Assembly (NCBI RefSeq): GCF_002870125.1
Contig: NZ_PNEO01000015.1
Span: 85,341-149,340 of the forward strand
Length of the DNA stretch: 64,000 nucleotides
Direction of reading: 5' to 3'
Source: Burkholderia sp. WAC0059
Lineage (GTDB): Bacteria; Pseudomonadota; Gammaproteobacteria; Burkholderiales; Burkholderiaceae
The notes under the pieces are model-generated. The model was not told the origin of the DNA. It saw nothing but the letters and a program-made list of their open reading frames with translations, and made no database searches. Shown piece after piece: positions 45,788 through 55,171 of the stretch. Made by a program: the position numbers and the translations under genes. Within the stretch, counting starts at the first letter, position 1. Every line of letters begins with the position of its first letter.

Positions 45788-46120
45788 GTGGGTGTCGAGT
45801 GAAAACGGGAACGAAACGCGGAGAAAGCCGGACGGCCTGCGTGGGCGCAAGAGCCCGGCCGCCGGACTGGAATTGCTATTGTAAGGGGCGCGACGCGCAG
45901 GCGTGTGTCGAGGGGACACGCTGTCGTTTTTATCGGGGTGGCTCGTGCCGGTCGATGCAGTGGGTTTTCGGTGTGGAATCGAAGGCCATCGGCCTGATCG
46001 TCGTTATTCCCTGCCCCTGATTTGAATCATGAGCGATTCGTAGAGGGCCCATATTTGCTGAATGCGGGCCGGCCTCAGTGTTTGCGATCATGTCAGTCGC
46101 CAGAACAGGTCGACACAATC

Positions 46121-46338
46121 ATGGCGATCGCGTCGCGTACCGACGCTTGTCATGCAAGGATCATTGAGGGGTTGCAGACCGTCATCTGCTTGAATCTGCC
46201 TCTGCGCGTGGAAATTGCCACGCTTTACATGAAAACGTATTGCACCGCATGCCGGCGCGAAGGGTTCGTTGCCCCGAAGGAGCCGCGCCCCACAACCCGG
46301 ACTATCTGAAGGCTACCGGGGGAAAGTCATACCGATGA
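46121..46338 (+). pseudogene. Decayed gene fragment, possibly PAAR-module related
   Basis: A frame starting at ATG 46121 contains a Cys-rich KTYCTACRREGFVAPK stretch that resembles the conserved C-terminal part of some Burkholderia PAAR-type proteins as I recall them. It then runs out of frame at about 46285. A one-base shift continues as HNPDYLKATGGKSYR and stops at 46336-46338, overlapping the next start as ATGA. No intact PAAR domain is visible upstream. The PAAR link is from memory and weak. Confidence 0.35.
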
Positions 46339-47053
46339 GATTTTGCTTCGTCCTGGTCATATTGGCGATTCTCGCGGACGGCACTCGCGCGGCTGAAACC
46401 TACGAAAGCTACGACGCCTTTTATGTCGCCAGGCCAGGTGTCGTGTTCCGGGGCGATCCGATCAAGTCGAACTCCGGTGTCGCTTAATCTTTCCGGGGCG
46501 AACCATCCCTTCATACGGAACTGCAAGCCGTTCTGGGCGGCCGACCGGTGCATATCGCCCTTGCTGGGAATCGCGTGACGGTCAACGGCAGGGTCTATCG
46601 CTATGCGAGGGCGGGGACCTTTCCGGTGGAGCATGCATCGGATCTCTACCCGCCAACGGCCGACGTGTTCCTCGTTCCGCGGACGAATGCCCGTCCCGCG
46701 GTTCTCTGCATGCAAGGAGACAGCATGGATCCGGTGACGCCGGTCGGCACACGCAAATCTACTTGCTGGTCGATCCACTGGCACCGAAAGGCCGGGCGCC
46801 GTTTCTGCATTTACCCGGCCTGCTTTCGTCGTGCCGGGCCGTAGTTGAGACGAAAGACGGGCGGTTCGCCTTTCCGCGGAACCGCTATTTGCCCGACGAT
46901 GCGCAGGCGTCTCGAATCGGCCTGCTGGTGTCGTATTACTCGTTCGAGGATAGGCACTTCGTCCCGACCCCTGACCCTGACGAGATCCGCCTCCGGTTCG
47001 CTGAGCCGGAGATCCCCTTCCGGTTCTCGATTCAGGACAGGAGCGGAGACTAG
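46335..47053 (+). pseudogene. Exported protein pseudogene (nonsense plus frameshift)
   Basis: A gene for an exported protein of about 240 residues starts at 46335 with a signal peptide (RFCFVLVILAILADGTRA). It is interrupted by an in-frame TAA at 46485-46487, resumes in the same frame with SFRGEPSLHTELQAV, and shifts frame between about 46740 and 46760 before running to TAG at 47051-47053 with LLVDPLAPKGRAPFLHLPG and VSYYSFEDRHFVP. Its start overlaps the stop of the preceding fragment. Paired small secreted genes like this often sit behind secreted effectors, but the family is not known to me. Its stop shares CTAG with the ychF stop. Confidence 0.7.
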
Positions 47054-48144
47054 ACGTTAAACAGAAAATTCATCACGTCCCCGTCGTGCACGACGTATTC
47101 CTTGCCTTCCGCCCGCATCTTGCCCGCTTCCTTCGCGCCCTGCTCGCCCTTGTAGGCGACGAAATCGTCGAACGCGATGGTTTGCGCGCGGATGAAACCG
47201 CGCTCGAAGTCGGTATGGATGACGCCGGCCGCCTGCGGGGCGGTGTTGCCGACGTGGATCGTCCAGGCGCGAACTTCCTTCACGCCGGCCGTGAAGTAGG
47301 TCTGCAGGCCGAGCAGCTTGAACGCCGCGCGGATCACGCGGTCGAGGCCCGGCTCGTCCATGCCCATGTCGGCGAGGAAGACCGTCTTGTCCTCGTCGGC
47401 GAGGTCGGCGATTTCGGCCTCGATGGCCGCGCACACGGCGACGACGGGCGACTTCTCGGCCTCGGCGTACCGGCGGATCGCGTCGAGGTGCGGGTTGTTC
47501 TCGAAGCCGTCCTCCTTCACGTTGGCGACGTACATGGTCGGCTTCGCGGTGATGAGGCAGAACGGCTTGAGGAGCGCCTTTTCGTCGTCGGTGAGGTCGA
47601 GCGCGCGCACGGGCTTCGCCTGATCGAGTTGCGCGCGGACCTTCTCGAGCACGGCGACGAGCTTCGCCGCTTCCTTGTCGTTGCCCGACTTCGCGGCCTT
47701 CGTATAGCGCGTGAACGCCTTCTCGACCGTGCCGAGGTCGGCCAGCGCGAGCTCGGTGTTGATGACTTCGATGTCGGAGAGCGGATCGACCTTGCCCGCC
47801 ACGTGAATCACGTTTTCGTCCTCGAAGCAGCGCACGACGTGCGTGATCGCGTCCGTTTCGCGGATGTTCGCGAGGAACTGGTTGCCGAGCCCCTCGCCCT
47901 TGCTCGCGCCCGCGACGAGCCCGGCGATGTCCACGAATTCGACCACGGCCGGCAGGACGCGCTCGGGCTTGACGATTTCGGCGAGCGCCGCGAGGCGCGG
48001 GTCCGGCACCTCGACCACGCCGACGTTCGGCTCGATCGTGCAGAACGGATAGTTCTCGGCCGCGATGCCCGCCTTGGTCAGCGCGTTGAACAGGGTGGAC
48101 TTGCCGACGTTGGGCAAGCCGACGATGCCGCATTGGAGGCTCAT
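47050..48144 (-). CDS. ychF: Redox-regulated ATPase YchF (Obg-like)
   Basis: The 364-residue protein has the P-loop GLPNVGKSTLFNAL at the N-terminus, a DIAGLV switch motif and a C-terminal TGS domain with VKEVRAWTIHVG. YchF/OLA1 proteins bind ATP in preference to GTP and associate with ribosomes and oxidative stress control. Start and length match the family. The stop overlaps that of the convergent pseudogene. Confidence 0.97.
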   Translation of the reverse strand: MSLQCGIVGLPNVGKSTLFNALTKAGIAAENYPFCTIEPNVGVVEVPDPRLAALAEIVKPERVLPAVVEFVDIAGLVAGASKGEGLGNQFLANIRETDAITHVVRCFEDENVIHVAGKVDPLSDIEVINTELALADLGTVEKAFTRYTKAAKSGNDKEAAKLVAVLEKVRAQLDQAKPVRALDLTDDEKALLKPFCLITAKPTMYVANVKEDGFENNPHLDAIRRYAEAEKSPVVAVCAAIEAEIADLADEDKTVFLADMGMDEPGLDRVIRAAFKLLGLQTYFTAGVKEVRAWTIHVGNTAPQAAGVIHTDFERGFIRAQTIAFDDFVAYKGEQGAKEAGKMRAEGKEYVVHDGDVMNFLFNV

Positions 48145-48428
48145 GGATTTCTCTGCATGTAAATCGGGTGGCGACGTGCGCCGCACGGGGGCGCGGCGTC
48201 CGGCCCGGCATCCGGGCGCAACCGGATTTCGCCGGCGGACGCGGCACGTCGGGGATGACGAGAGTCATCGGAAACCGTAATTGTAACCTTGACGGGCAGG
48301 CTGCCGACGCCCGGCGGGTCGGTTCCGCGCCGGGCATGGCCGGTGTCCGTCCCGCCGGCCGGTTGCCGCGGCTCAACCGGTTGCCTGCCCGGGCTTTGGC
48401 CGCGGGGCCCCACGGCTATAATGCGCGG

Positions 48429-49601
48429 ATGACAGTTTCGAACCAGACCTATGATGTCGCCGTGATCGGCGGCGGGCTCGTCGGCAAGACGGCGGCGCTC
48501 GCGCTTGCGCAAGGCGGCCTGCGCGTGGCGCTGCTCGCGCAGCCCTGCGCGCCGCTGCCCCAGGGCGCGGTATTCGACGCGCGGGTCTATGCGCTGTCCG
48601 GCAGCTCGCAGGCGCTGCTGGAGCGGCTGCGGGTCTGGCAGGCCATCGACCCGGCGCGGCTCGCGCCCGTCTACGACATGCGCGTGTTCGGCGACGCCGC
48701 CGCGGAACTGCATTTCTCCGCTTATCAGGCTTCCGTGTCGCAGCTCGCGTGGATCGCGGAATCGTCGGTCGTCGAGCGTTCGCTCGACGCGGCCCTGAAC
48801 TTCCAGCCCAATCTCGCATGGATCGGCGAGCGCGCGCAGACGCTCGAAGTCGGCGCAGCGGACGCGACGGTCGGTCTCGCCGACGGGCGGACGCTGCGCG
48901 CCGATCTCGTCGTCGGCGCGGATGGCGCCCATTCGTGGGTGCGCGCGCAGATCGGCTCGCGGGTCGAGCGGCGCGACTACCGGCAGACGGGCGTGGTCGC
49001 GAACTTCCGCACGCAGCATCCGCACGGCGAAACCGCGCATCAGTGGTTCCGCGACGGCGAAATCATCGCGCTGCTGCCGCTGCCGGGCAATCACGTGTCG
49101 CTCGTCTGGTCCGCGCAGACCGCGCATGCCGACGCGCTGCTGCGGCTCGATCCCGAGCAACTGGCCGCCGAAGTGGAGCGCGTGACGCAGGGCCAGGCCG
49201 GCACGCTCGAATGCGTGACGCCGGCGCGCGGGTTTCCGCTCGCGTTGCAGACCGTCGACCGGCTGATCGCCCCGCGCGTGGCGCTGATCGGCGACGCGGC
49301 GCACCTGATCCATCCGCTCGCCGGGCAGGGCGTGAATCTCGGCCTGCGCGACGCGGCGACGCTCGTCGACGTGATCGCGAAGCGCGAAGCGTTCCGCGAC
49401 CTCGGCGACACGGTGCTGCTGCGCCGTTACGAGCGCGGCCGCCGCGAGGACATTCAGCGGCTCGTCATCGCGACCGATGGGCTCCAGCGGCTATTTTCGC
49501 TGCCGGGCACCGTGGCGCGCGCGGTGCGCAACACGGGTATGGCGTTCGTCGGCGCCCAGCCGTTCGTCAAGCGCTGGCTCGTGGCGTCCGCGCTCGGCTA
49601 G
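48429..49601 (+). CDS. UbiH/UbiF/Coq6-family FAD monooxygenase
   Basis: The 390-residue flavoprotein has the dinucleotide fold VIGGGLVGKTAALALAQ, the DG motif VGADGAHSWVR, and the FAD ribityl motif GDAAHLIHPLAGQGVNLGLRDA. This is the ubiquinone-ring hydroxylase family; which ring position it modifies cannot be decided from sequence alone. It is followed 305 bp later by dsbC, an order often seen in Burkholderia. It has no signal peptide and probably works at the inner membrane surface. Confidence 0.92.
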   Translation: MTVSNQTYDVAVIGGGLVGKTAALALAQGGLRVALLAQPCAPLPQGAVFDARVYALSGSSQALLERLRVWQAIDPARLAPVYDMRVFGDAAAELHFSAYQASVSQLAWIAESSVVERSLDAALNFQPNLAWIGERAQTLEVGAADATVGLADGRTLRADLVVGADGAHSWVRAQIGSRVERRDYRQTGVVANFRTQHPHGETAHQWFRDGEIIALLPLPGNHVSLVWSAQTAHADALLRLDPEQLAAEVERVTQGQAGTLECVTPARGFPLALQTVDRLIAPRVALIGDAAHLIHPLAGQGVNLGLRDAATLVDVIAKREAFRDLGDTVLLRRYERGRREDIQRLVIATDGLQRLFSLPGTVARAVRNTGMAFVGAQPFVKRWLVASALG

Positions 49602-49906
49602 AGGCTGGTTCACGCCCGTAACGGGCTTGCGCTCTCTAGCCCCGGCGCGGTTGCCGCGCGCCGGCCGCAGCGGCAGAATGACGCCGTAGCCCGGAAACGG
49701 CCACTAGCCGGGGCGGGGCGGTACGCGCGGCCGTCATCCGTGACATCCGGCGCATCAACCTGTATCAACCCGCATTAACCCGCATTAACCGTATGGCATC
49801 GGCCGCGCGAATGCGCGTTCGCCGTGCCGGCCCCGCGGCGAAAGCGGGGCGCCAATCGATCAACCGCCCGCGCTGCTGTGGCACGCGGGCCGAATCGGGA
49901 AAACAG
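49602..49906. other. Intergenic gap with a small hairpin
   Basis: The gap before dsbC holds GCCCGTAACGGGC at 49614-49626, a short GC-rich inverted repeat just after the monooxygenase stop that may help end its transcript; there is no T-run. Two short CCCGCATTAACC-like repeats occur at about 49767-49790, near the likely promoter of dsbC. No other gene is seen. Confidence 0.45.
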
Positions 49907-50635
49907 ATGCAAAAGCGAATCCGTATTGCGGCGTGCGTCCTCGCGACGACGACGATGCTGCTCGGCTGCACGGCGAAAGCCGACCAGACCACCGACCGGC
50001 TCAAGGCCACGCTGCAAACGCGGCTTGGCGCGGACGTGCAGATCAGGGGAATCGAGAAATCTCCGATCGCGGGGCTCTACGAAATCGACCTCGGCTCGCA
50101 GATCATCTATAGCGACGCGAACGGCAACTACCTGCTGGTCGGCGATCTCGTCGACGCGAAGACGCACCAGAGCCTGACCGACGCCCGTCTGTCCGAGCTG
50201 AACCGCATCGACTTCTCGAGCCTGCCGCTCGCCGACGCGGTCAAGGTCGTGCACGGCAACGGCAGCCGCAAGATCGCCGTGTTCTCGGACCCGAACTGCC
50301 CGTATTGCCGGCGCCTCGAGAATACGCTTCAGTCGGTCAACAACGTGACCGTCTACACGTTCCTCTATCCGATCCTGACGCCCGATTCGACCGTCAAGGC
50401 GAAGTCGATCTGGTGCTCGACCGACCGCGCGACGGCGTGGGAGTCGTGGATGGTCGACCGTCATCCGCCGACCGCCGCGGGCACCTGCAACACGTCGGTG
50501 CTCGACAGCAACATCGCTCTCGGCGCGAAGATGAACGTGACGGGCACGCCGACCATATTCCTCGCCGACGGCCGACGCCTCGACGGCGCGGTGTCGGCCG
50601 ACGTGCTCGGCGAGGCGCTGGACAGCCTGCATTGA
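49907..50635 (+). CDS. dsbC: Thiol:disulfide isomerase DsbC-like protein
   Basis: The 242-residue periplasmic protein has the DsbC N-terminal dimerisation domain (TTDRLKATLQTRLGADVQIRGIEKSP) and a thioredoxin domain with active site CPYC near residue 129 and cis-proline in GTPTIF. It corrects wrong disulfides in exported proteins. The signal peptide can be cut after AKA, but LLGC just before it is also a plausible lipobox, so a lipidated form is possible. The ATG at 49907 is chosen because it gives a normal signal peptide. Confidence 0.93.
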   Translation: MQKRIRIAACVLATTTMLLGCTAKADQTTDRLKATLQTRLGADVQIRGIEKSPIAGLYEIDLGSQIIYSDANGNYLLVGDLVDAKTHQSLTDARLSELNRIDFSSLPLADAVKVVHGNGSRKIAVFSDPNCPYCRRLENTLQSVNNVTVYTFLYPILTPDSTVKAKSIWCSTDRATAWESWMVDRHPPTAAGTCNTSVLDSNIALGAKMNVTGTPTIFLADGRRLDGAVSADVLGEALDSLH

Positions 50636-50830
50636 ACGCCGCGCGGCCCGGCCGGTCCTGACCGGCCCCGTCGGTACGCGGCCGGCCGGGTTTCGCGCAG
50701 TTTTTCCTTTCCGTCTTTCCCCGTCGTATCCTGACGCCCGGTTTTCGCGTTCTCGCTGCGCCGGTTGCCGCTGTCTGCCGTATCCTGGCCTTCCTATTCC
50801 ACCTTTTACGGTCGAACCCGATTCCTGCCG

Positions 50831-52621
50831 ATGAAGCCGATCCGCTACGCCATCGTTCCCAAACATCCCGCCGCGCATCTGTTCGAAGTGACCGTGACGG
50901 TGGCCGATCCCGATCCCGACGGCCAGCGCTTTATGCTGCCGGTCTGGATTCCGGGCAGCTACATGGTGCGCGAGTTCGCGCGCAACATCGTCACGCTGCG
51001 CGCGTCGGGCGAGTCGGGCCGCAAGGTGCGCATCGCGAAGATCGACAAGCACGTCTGGCAGGCGGCGCCGGTCAAGGGCGCGCTGACGCTGCGCTACGAG
51101 GTCTATGCGTGGGATCTCTCGGTGCGCGCCGCGCATCTGGACGACACGACCGGATTCTTCAACGGCACGAGCGTGTTTCTCGCCGTGTCCGGCCGCGAGG
51201 AGTCGCCCTGCATCGTCGACATCCGGCGTCCGGACGGGCAGGCGTATCGACGCTGGCGCGTCGCGACGGCGCTCGCCGAGGGGCGCGGCACGAAGCGTTA
51301 CGGCTTCGGCGAATATCGCGCGGCGAACTACGACGAGCTGATCGATCATCCCGTCACGCTCGGCGAATTCGCGCTCGGCAGCTTCAAGGCCTTCGGCGTG
51401 CCGCACGACATCGTCATCGCCGGACGCGTGGTCGGTCTCGACATGGCGCGCCTCGAGGCGGACCTCAAGCGCATCTGCAAGACGCAGATCGCGCTCTTCG
51501 AGCCGGGCAGCAAGCGCGCGCCGATGGAGCGCTACGTGTTCATGACACAGGCCGTGACCGACGGCTACGGCGGCCTCGAGCATCGCGCCTCGACGGCGCT
51601 GATCTGCAGCCGCAACGACCTGCCCGTGAAGGGCCGGGACGAGACGACCGACGGCTACCGGACCTATCTCGGGCTGTGCAGCCACGAATATTTCCACACC
51701 TGGAACGTGAAGCGCATCAAGCCGGCCGCATTCGCGCCGTACGACCTCACGCGCGAGAACTACACGTCGCTGCTCTGGCTGTTCGAGGGTTTCACCTCGT
51801 ATTACGACGATCTCGTGCTGGTGCGCAGCGGAGTGATCGGCGAGGACGCGTATTTCGGGCTCGTCGGCAAGACCGTCGGCGGCGTGCTGCGGGGCGCGGG
51901 CCGGCTCAGGCAGAGCGTCGCCGAGAGCTCGTTCGACGCGTGGGTCAAGTACTACCGCCAGGACGAGAACGCGGCGAACGCGATCGTCAGCTACTACACG
52001 AAGGGCTCGCTCGTGGCGCTCGCCTTCGATCTGTCGATCCGCGCGCAGACGGGCGGGCGCAAATCGCTCGACGACGTGATGCGGCTCCTGTGGCAGCGCT
52101 ACGGCCGCGACTTCTATCGCGGCCGGCCGGTCGGCGTCGGCGAGGACGACGTCGAGGCGCTGATCGCCGAGGCCACGGGCGTGAAGCTCGGCCCGCTGTT
52201 TGACGACGCCGTGCGCGGCACGCGCGACCTGCCGCTCGCGGAACTCTTCGAACCGTTCGGCGTGACGCTCGAGGCGGAGCCCGAGCGCGGCGGGCGGCCG
52301 TCACTGGGCGCACGCGTGCGCGGCGGCGCCGAATGCACGCTGGCGGTCGTCCACGAGGGCGGCGCCGCGCAGAAAGCCGGGCTTTCGGCCGGCGACGTGC
52401 TCGTGGCGCTCGACGGCCTGCGCGTGACGGGTTCGAATCTCGACACGCTGCTCGCACGCTACCGGCCGGGCGACGCGCTCGACGTGCACGCGTTCCGGCG
52501 CGACGAACTGCGGGTAGTGCGGATCTCGCTCGACGAGCCGGAGGTCGCGCGCTACAAGCTTGCGGCCCAGGATCGGCGCGCTTCGGCGCGCAGGCTGCGG
52601 GAGCGCTGGCTGGCGGGCTGA
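50831..52621 (+). CDS. M61 family glycyl aminopeptidase
   Basis: The 596-residue metallopeptidase has the zinc motif HEYFHTWNVKR near residue 292 with a downstream Glu (WLFEGFTSYYDD), and a C-terminal PDZ domain with AAQKAGLSAGDVLVALDG. M61 enzymes cleave N-terminal glycine and alanine from peptides. ATG 50831 (MKPIRYAIVP) is chosen because the preceding residues are intergenic. No signal peptide is obvious. It stands alone. Confidence 0.92.
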   Translation: MKPIRYAIVPKHPAAHLFEVTVTVADPDPDGQRFMLPVWIPGSYMVREFARNIVTLRASGESGRKVRIAKIDKHVWQAAPVKGALTLRYEVYAWDLSVRAAHLDDTTGFFNGTSVFLAVSGREESPCIVDIRRPDGQAYRRWRVATALAEGRGTKRYGFGEYRAANYDELIDHPVTLGEFALGSFKAFGVPHDIVIAGRVVGLDMARLEADLKRICKTQIALFEPGSKRAPMERYVFMTQAVTDGYGGLEHRASTALICSRNDLPVKGRDETTDGYRTYLGLCSHEYFHTWNVKRIKPAAFAPYDLTRENYTSLLWLFEGFTSYYDDLVLVRSGVIGEDAYFGLVGKTVGGVLRGAGRLRQSVAESSFDAWVKYYRQDENAANAIVSYYTKGSLVALAFDLSIRAQTGGRKSLDDVMRLLWQRYGRDFYRGRPVGVGEDDVEALIAEATGVKLGPLFDDAVRGTRDLPLAELFEPFGVTLEAEPERGGRPSLGARVRGGAECTLAVVHEGGAAQKAGLSAGDVLVALDGLRVTGSNLDTLLARYRPGDALDVHAFRRDELRVVRISLDEPEVARYKLAAQDRRASARRLRERWLAG

Positions 52622-52865
52622 GCGGCCGGCCGGCTCCGTCGCGGCGTCCGGCTGGCCCCCGGCCCGTCGCCACAAGGAGCGCCACAAGGGGCGGACAGGG
52701 CAGACGGAGGGCCGGACGGACCCGCCAATCCGCCATTTTGCCGATTGCATTGTTCTGCCGGTGCAACGATCCGTCATGGCTGGACCTCTTTTTTCGAATG
52801 CGGCCAATCAACACAATGGCCGCACTCGCGCAAGACTTGCGCGCCCAAACCCGATGGAGTCAATC

Positions 52866-53462
52866 ATGACCACGATCCTGCAAATCAATTCGTCCGCCCG
52901 TTCGCAGGGCGCGCAATCCACGCTGCTCATCAATGAATTGACGGCCAAACTGCAACAGTCGAACCCCGGCGCGAAGGTCGTCGTGCGCGACCTGCAAAGC
53001 GCGCCGCTGCCGCACCTCGACGACGCGGTGCTCGGCGCGTTCTTCACGCCCGCCGAAAACCGCACGCCGGAGCAGCAGGCCGTCTCCGCGCGCAGCGAAG
53101 CGCTGATCGCCGAGTTGCAGGCCGCCGACATCGTCGTGATCGGCGCGCCGCTCTACAACTTCGGTATCTCGTCGCAACTGAAGACCTACTTCGACTGGAT
53201 CGCCCGCGCCGGCATCACGTTCAGCTACACGGAAAACGGTCCGAAGGGCCTCGTGACGGGCAAGAAGGTGTTCGTCGTCTCGGCGCGCGGCGGCAAGTAC
53301 GAAGGCACGCCGCACGACAGCCAGACGCCGTATCTGCGCTCGTTCCTCGGCTTCCTCGGCATGACCGACGTGAGCTTTATCTATGCCGAAGGCCTCAACA
53401 TGGGGCCGGATGCGGCGAGCGCCGGCCTGAGCACCGCGCGCAGCGCCATCGCGGCCGCGTAA
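52866..53462 (+). CDS. azoR: FMN-dependent NADH-azoreductase AzoR
   Basis: The 198-residue flavodoxin-like enzyme has LQINSSARSQGAQS (FMN phosphate binding), IGAPLYNFGISSQLKTYFDWIARAGITF split across strand and loop, and SARGGKY near residue 140. It reduces azo dyes and quinones with NADH and two-electron chemistry. The start is ATG 52866, with the upstream ATG of MESIMTT as an alternative. A strong terminator follows. Confidence 0.96.
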   Translation: MTTILQINSSARSQGAQSTLLINELTAKLQQSNPGAKVVVRDLQSAPLPHLDDAVLGAFFTPAENRTPEQQAVSARSEALIAELQAADIVVIGAPLYNFGISSQLKTYFDWIARAGITFSYTENGPKGLVTGKKVFVVSARGGKYEGTPHDSQTPYLRSFLGFLGMTDVSFIYAEGLNMGPDAASAGLSTARSAIAAA

Positions 53463-53494
53463 ATCCGCCCGGTCCCGGTCGTTCCGCCGGACGA

Positions 53495-53528
53495 AAAACG
53501 CCACGAAAGCCATTTCGTGGCGTTTTTG
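53495..53528 (+). terminator. Rho-independent terminator after azoR
   Basis: ACGCCACGAAA pairs with TTTCGTGGCGT around a four-base loop and runs into TTTTTG, 33 bp after the azoR stop. It also has an A-run on the other side, so it may serve ung on the opposite strand. Confidence 0.9.
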
Positions 53529-53581
53529 TTTGCCGCCGAGTGGACTGGCGGGTTTGCCGGCGCAAGAGCGGAAAACCGGCG

Positions 53582-54436
53582 TCAGGCCAGCACTTCGGCG
53601 TTGTCGGGCAACCGCCAGTCGACCGGCGTGCAGCCGTGCGTTTCCAGATAGGCGTTGGCCTGCGCGAAGTGCCCGCAACCGAGGAAGCCGCGATGCGCGG
53701 ACAGCGGCGACGGATGCGGCGCTTCCAGCACGCAATGGGATTGCTGGGGCCGTCCGTCCAGCAGCGCGCGCTTGGCTTGCGCGTGCGCGCCCCAGAGCAG
53801 GAACACGAGATGATCGCGGCGCGTCGCGAGTTCGTGGATCAGCGTGTCCGTGCAAGCTTCCCAGCCGCGCTTCGCGTGGCTGGCGGCATGAGACTGCTCG
53901 ACGGTCAGCACCGTGTTGAGCAGCAGCACGCCCTGACGCGCCCAGGTGTCGAGGCAGCCGTGCTTCGGCGTGTCGAGGCCGAGGCTCGACGAGATTTCCC
54001 TGAAAATGTTGCGCAACGACGGCGGCGGGCGCACGCCCGGCGGCACTGAGAACGCGAGGCCGTGCGCCTGCGGCGTGCCGCGGTCATCGCCGTGATAGGG
54101 GTCCTGGCCGAGGATGACGACCTTGACGTCGTCGGGCGCGGTGAGCCGCAGCGCGCGAAAGACGTCGGCCGGGTAGATCGTCTTGCCACCCGCCCGCTCG
54201 TCGTCGATGAAGCGGCAAAGTTTCGCGTACGTGTCGCTTTCGATGAACGGCCGCAGCAGGTCGTGCCAGGCGGCGGGCAGGGCGTCGAACTGGTCTTCGA
54301 GGCGGGGTGTCCCGGCGCCGCCGGATGCCGGCGCGGCCGGGCGTTCCGGTTTGCCGGCGTCGGGCGAGGCGGGCGGATCGTCGTCGAACAGCGACGGCTG
54401 CGACGAATCGGGGCGGGAGCGTTTGGCGGGACTCAT
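53582..54436 (-). CDS. ung: Uracil-DNA glycosylase
   Basis: The 284-residue enzyme has the catalytic GQDPYHG motif near residue 115, and the HPSPLSAHRGFLGCGHF leucine-loop motif. It cuts uracil from DNA to start base excision repair. About 50 unconserved residues precede the core, rich in Pro, Ala and Asp. ATG 54436 is chosen; an earlier in-frame ATG would add seven residues. It faces azoR across a terminator. Confidence 0.97.
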   Translation of the reverse strand: MSPAKRSRPDSSQPSLFDDDPPASPDAGKPERPAAPASGGAGTPRLEDQFDALPAAWHDLLRPFIESDTYAKLCRFIDDERAGGKTIYPADVFRALRLTAPDDVKVVILGQDPYHGDDRGTPQAHGLAFSVPPGVRPPPSLRNIFREISSSLGLDTPKHGCLDTWARQGVLLLNTVLTVEQSHAASHAKRGWEACTDTLIHELATRRDHLVFLLWGAHAQAKRALLDGRPQQSHCVLEAPHPSPLSAHRGFLGCGHFAQANAYLETHGCTPVDWRLPDNAEVLA

Positions 54437-54506
54437 GGGCCGAGAGTGTCGCAGCAAAACGCTGCCGGCTCAACGTGCCGGCCCGCTTCGCCGGGGCAGC
54501 GTCGCG

Positions 54507-55133
54507 CTATTTCCCGCGCAGCCGGTAGCCGCGCTGTGCCTTGCTCACGTCGTCGGGCGCGAGGCCGGGAAGCTGCGCGGCCAGTTGCGCGGCGATTGCA
54601 TGTAGTACGGCAACGTCGCCGCGCTTGAGTTCCAGCTCGATTTCGCAGATCGGCGCGTGCCGCGTTTCACCGTCGACCTCGGCCGTGACGTCTCCGAGAT
54701 CGACGGCTGCCTCGACGTCGGCATCGGTTTCGCGCAGCAGCCACAGCGTGCGCGCGAAATCGGTGCGAAAGAGCGCGATCAGCGTCGGCGCGGCGTCGCG
54801 CAGCGCGGTCGCGACGCCGGCCTCGTCACATTCGCGCAGCAGCCGTTCAGGTTCGAGCGCGGCGCCGGCCACGGGCATTTCCCATTCGTGCCGCGCGTGC
54901 AGGCCGTCCTTCGCGACGCCGGCCGTCTTGAAGGTCTGTAGCCAGCCGTCGGGCGTGCGCCGCAGGCGCAGCGCGCTTTTGGCGCGCGCGAGCGCCAGGT
55001 CGGGCGTGTCGAAATAGACGTTCTCGAGCCGGACGATCTGTCCGGCCTGTCCGGCGCGCGCGTCAAGGAGCCGCTTCGCGGCATCGACCTGCGCTCGCGG
55101 CAGCGCCAGCTTGATTTCGCGTTCGATGGCCAT
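54507..55133 (-). CDS. CYTH-domain triphosphatase-like protein
   Basis: The 208-residue protein is one CYTH tunnel domain with the signature EREIKL at its start, and EIELELKRG late, lining the metal-binding barrel. CYTH enzymes hydrolyse inorganic triphosphate or thiamine triphosphate or make cyclic nucleotides. The CHAD domain often attached to YgiF-type proteins is absent. It lies between ung and trpC on the same strand, but the trp link is only positional. Confidence 0.93.
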   Translation of the reverse strand: MAIEREIKLALPRAQVDAAKRLLDARAGQAGQIVRLENVYFDTPDLALARAKSALRLRRTPDGWLQTFKTAGVAKDGLHARHEWEMPVAGAALEPERLLRECDEAGVATALRDAAPTLIALFRTDFARTLWLLRETDADVEAAVDLGDVTAEVDGETRHAPICEIELELKRGDVAVLHAIAAQLAAQLPGLAPDDVSKAQRGYRLRGK

Positions 55134-55171
55134 GGCGGGACTCCGTGACGGAATGGCGGCGGGGGGCAGGA

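Noticed and set aside
49602..49800. tRNA gene near the short inverted repeats
   Set aside because: No cloverleaf, no acceptor stem or T-loop consensus could be fitted.
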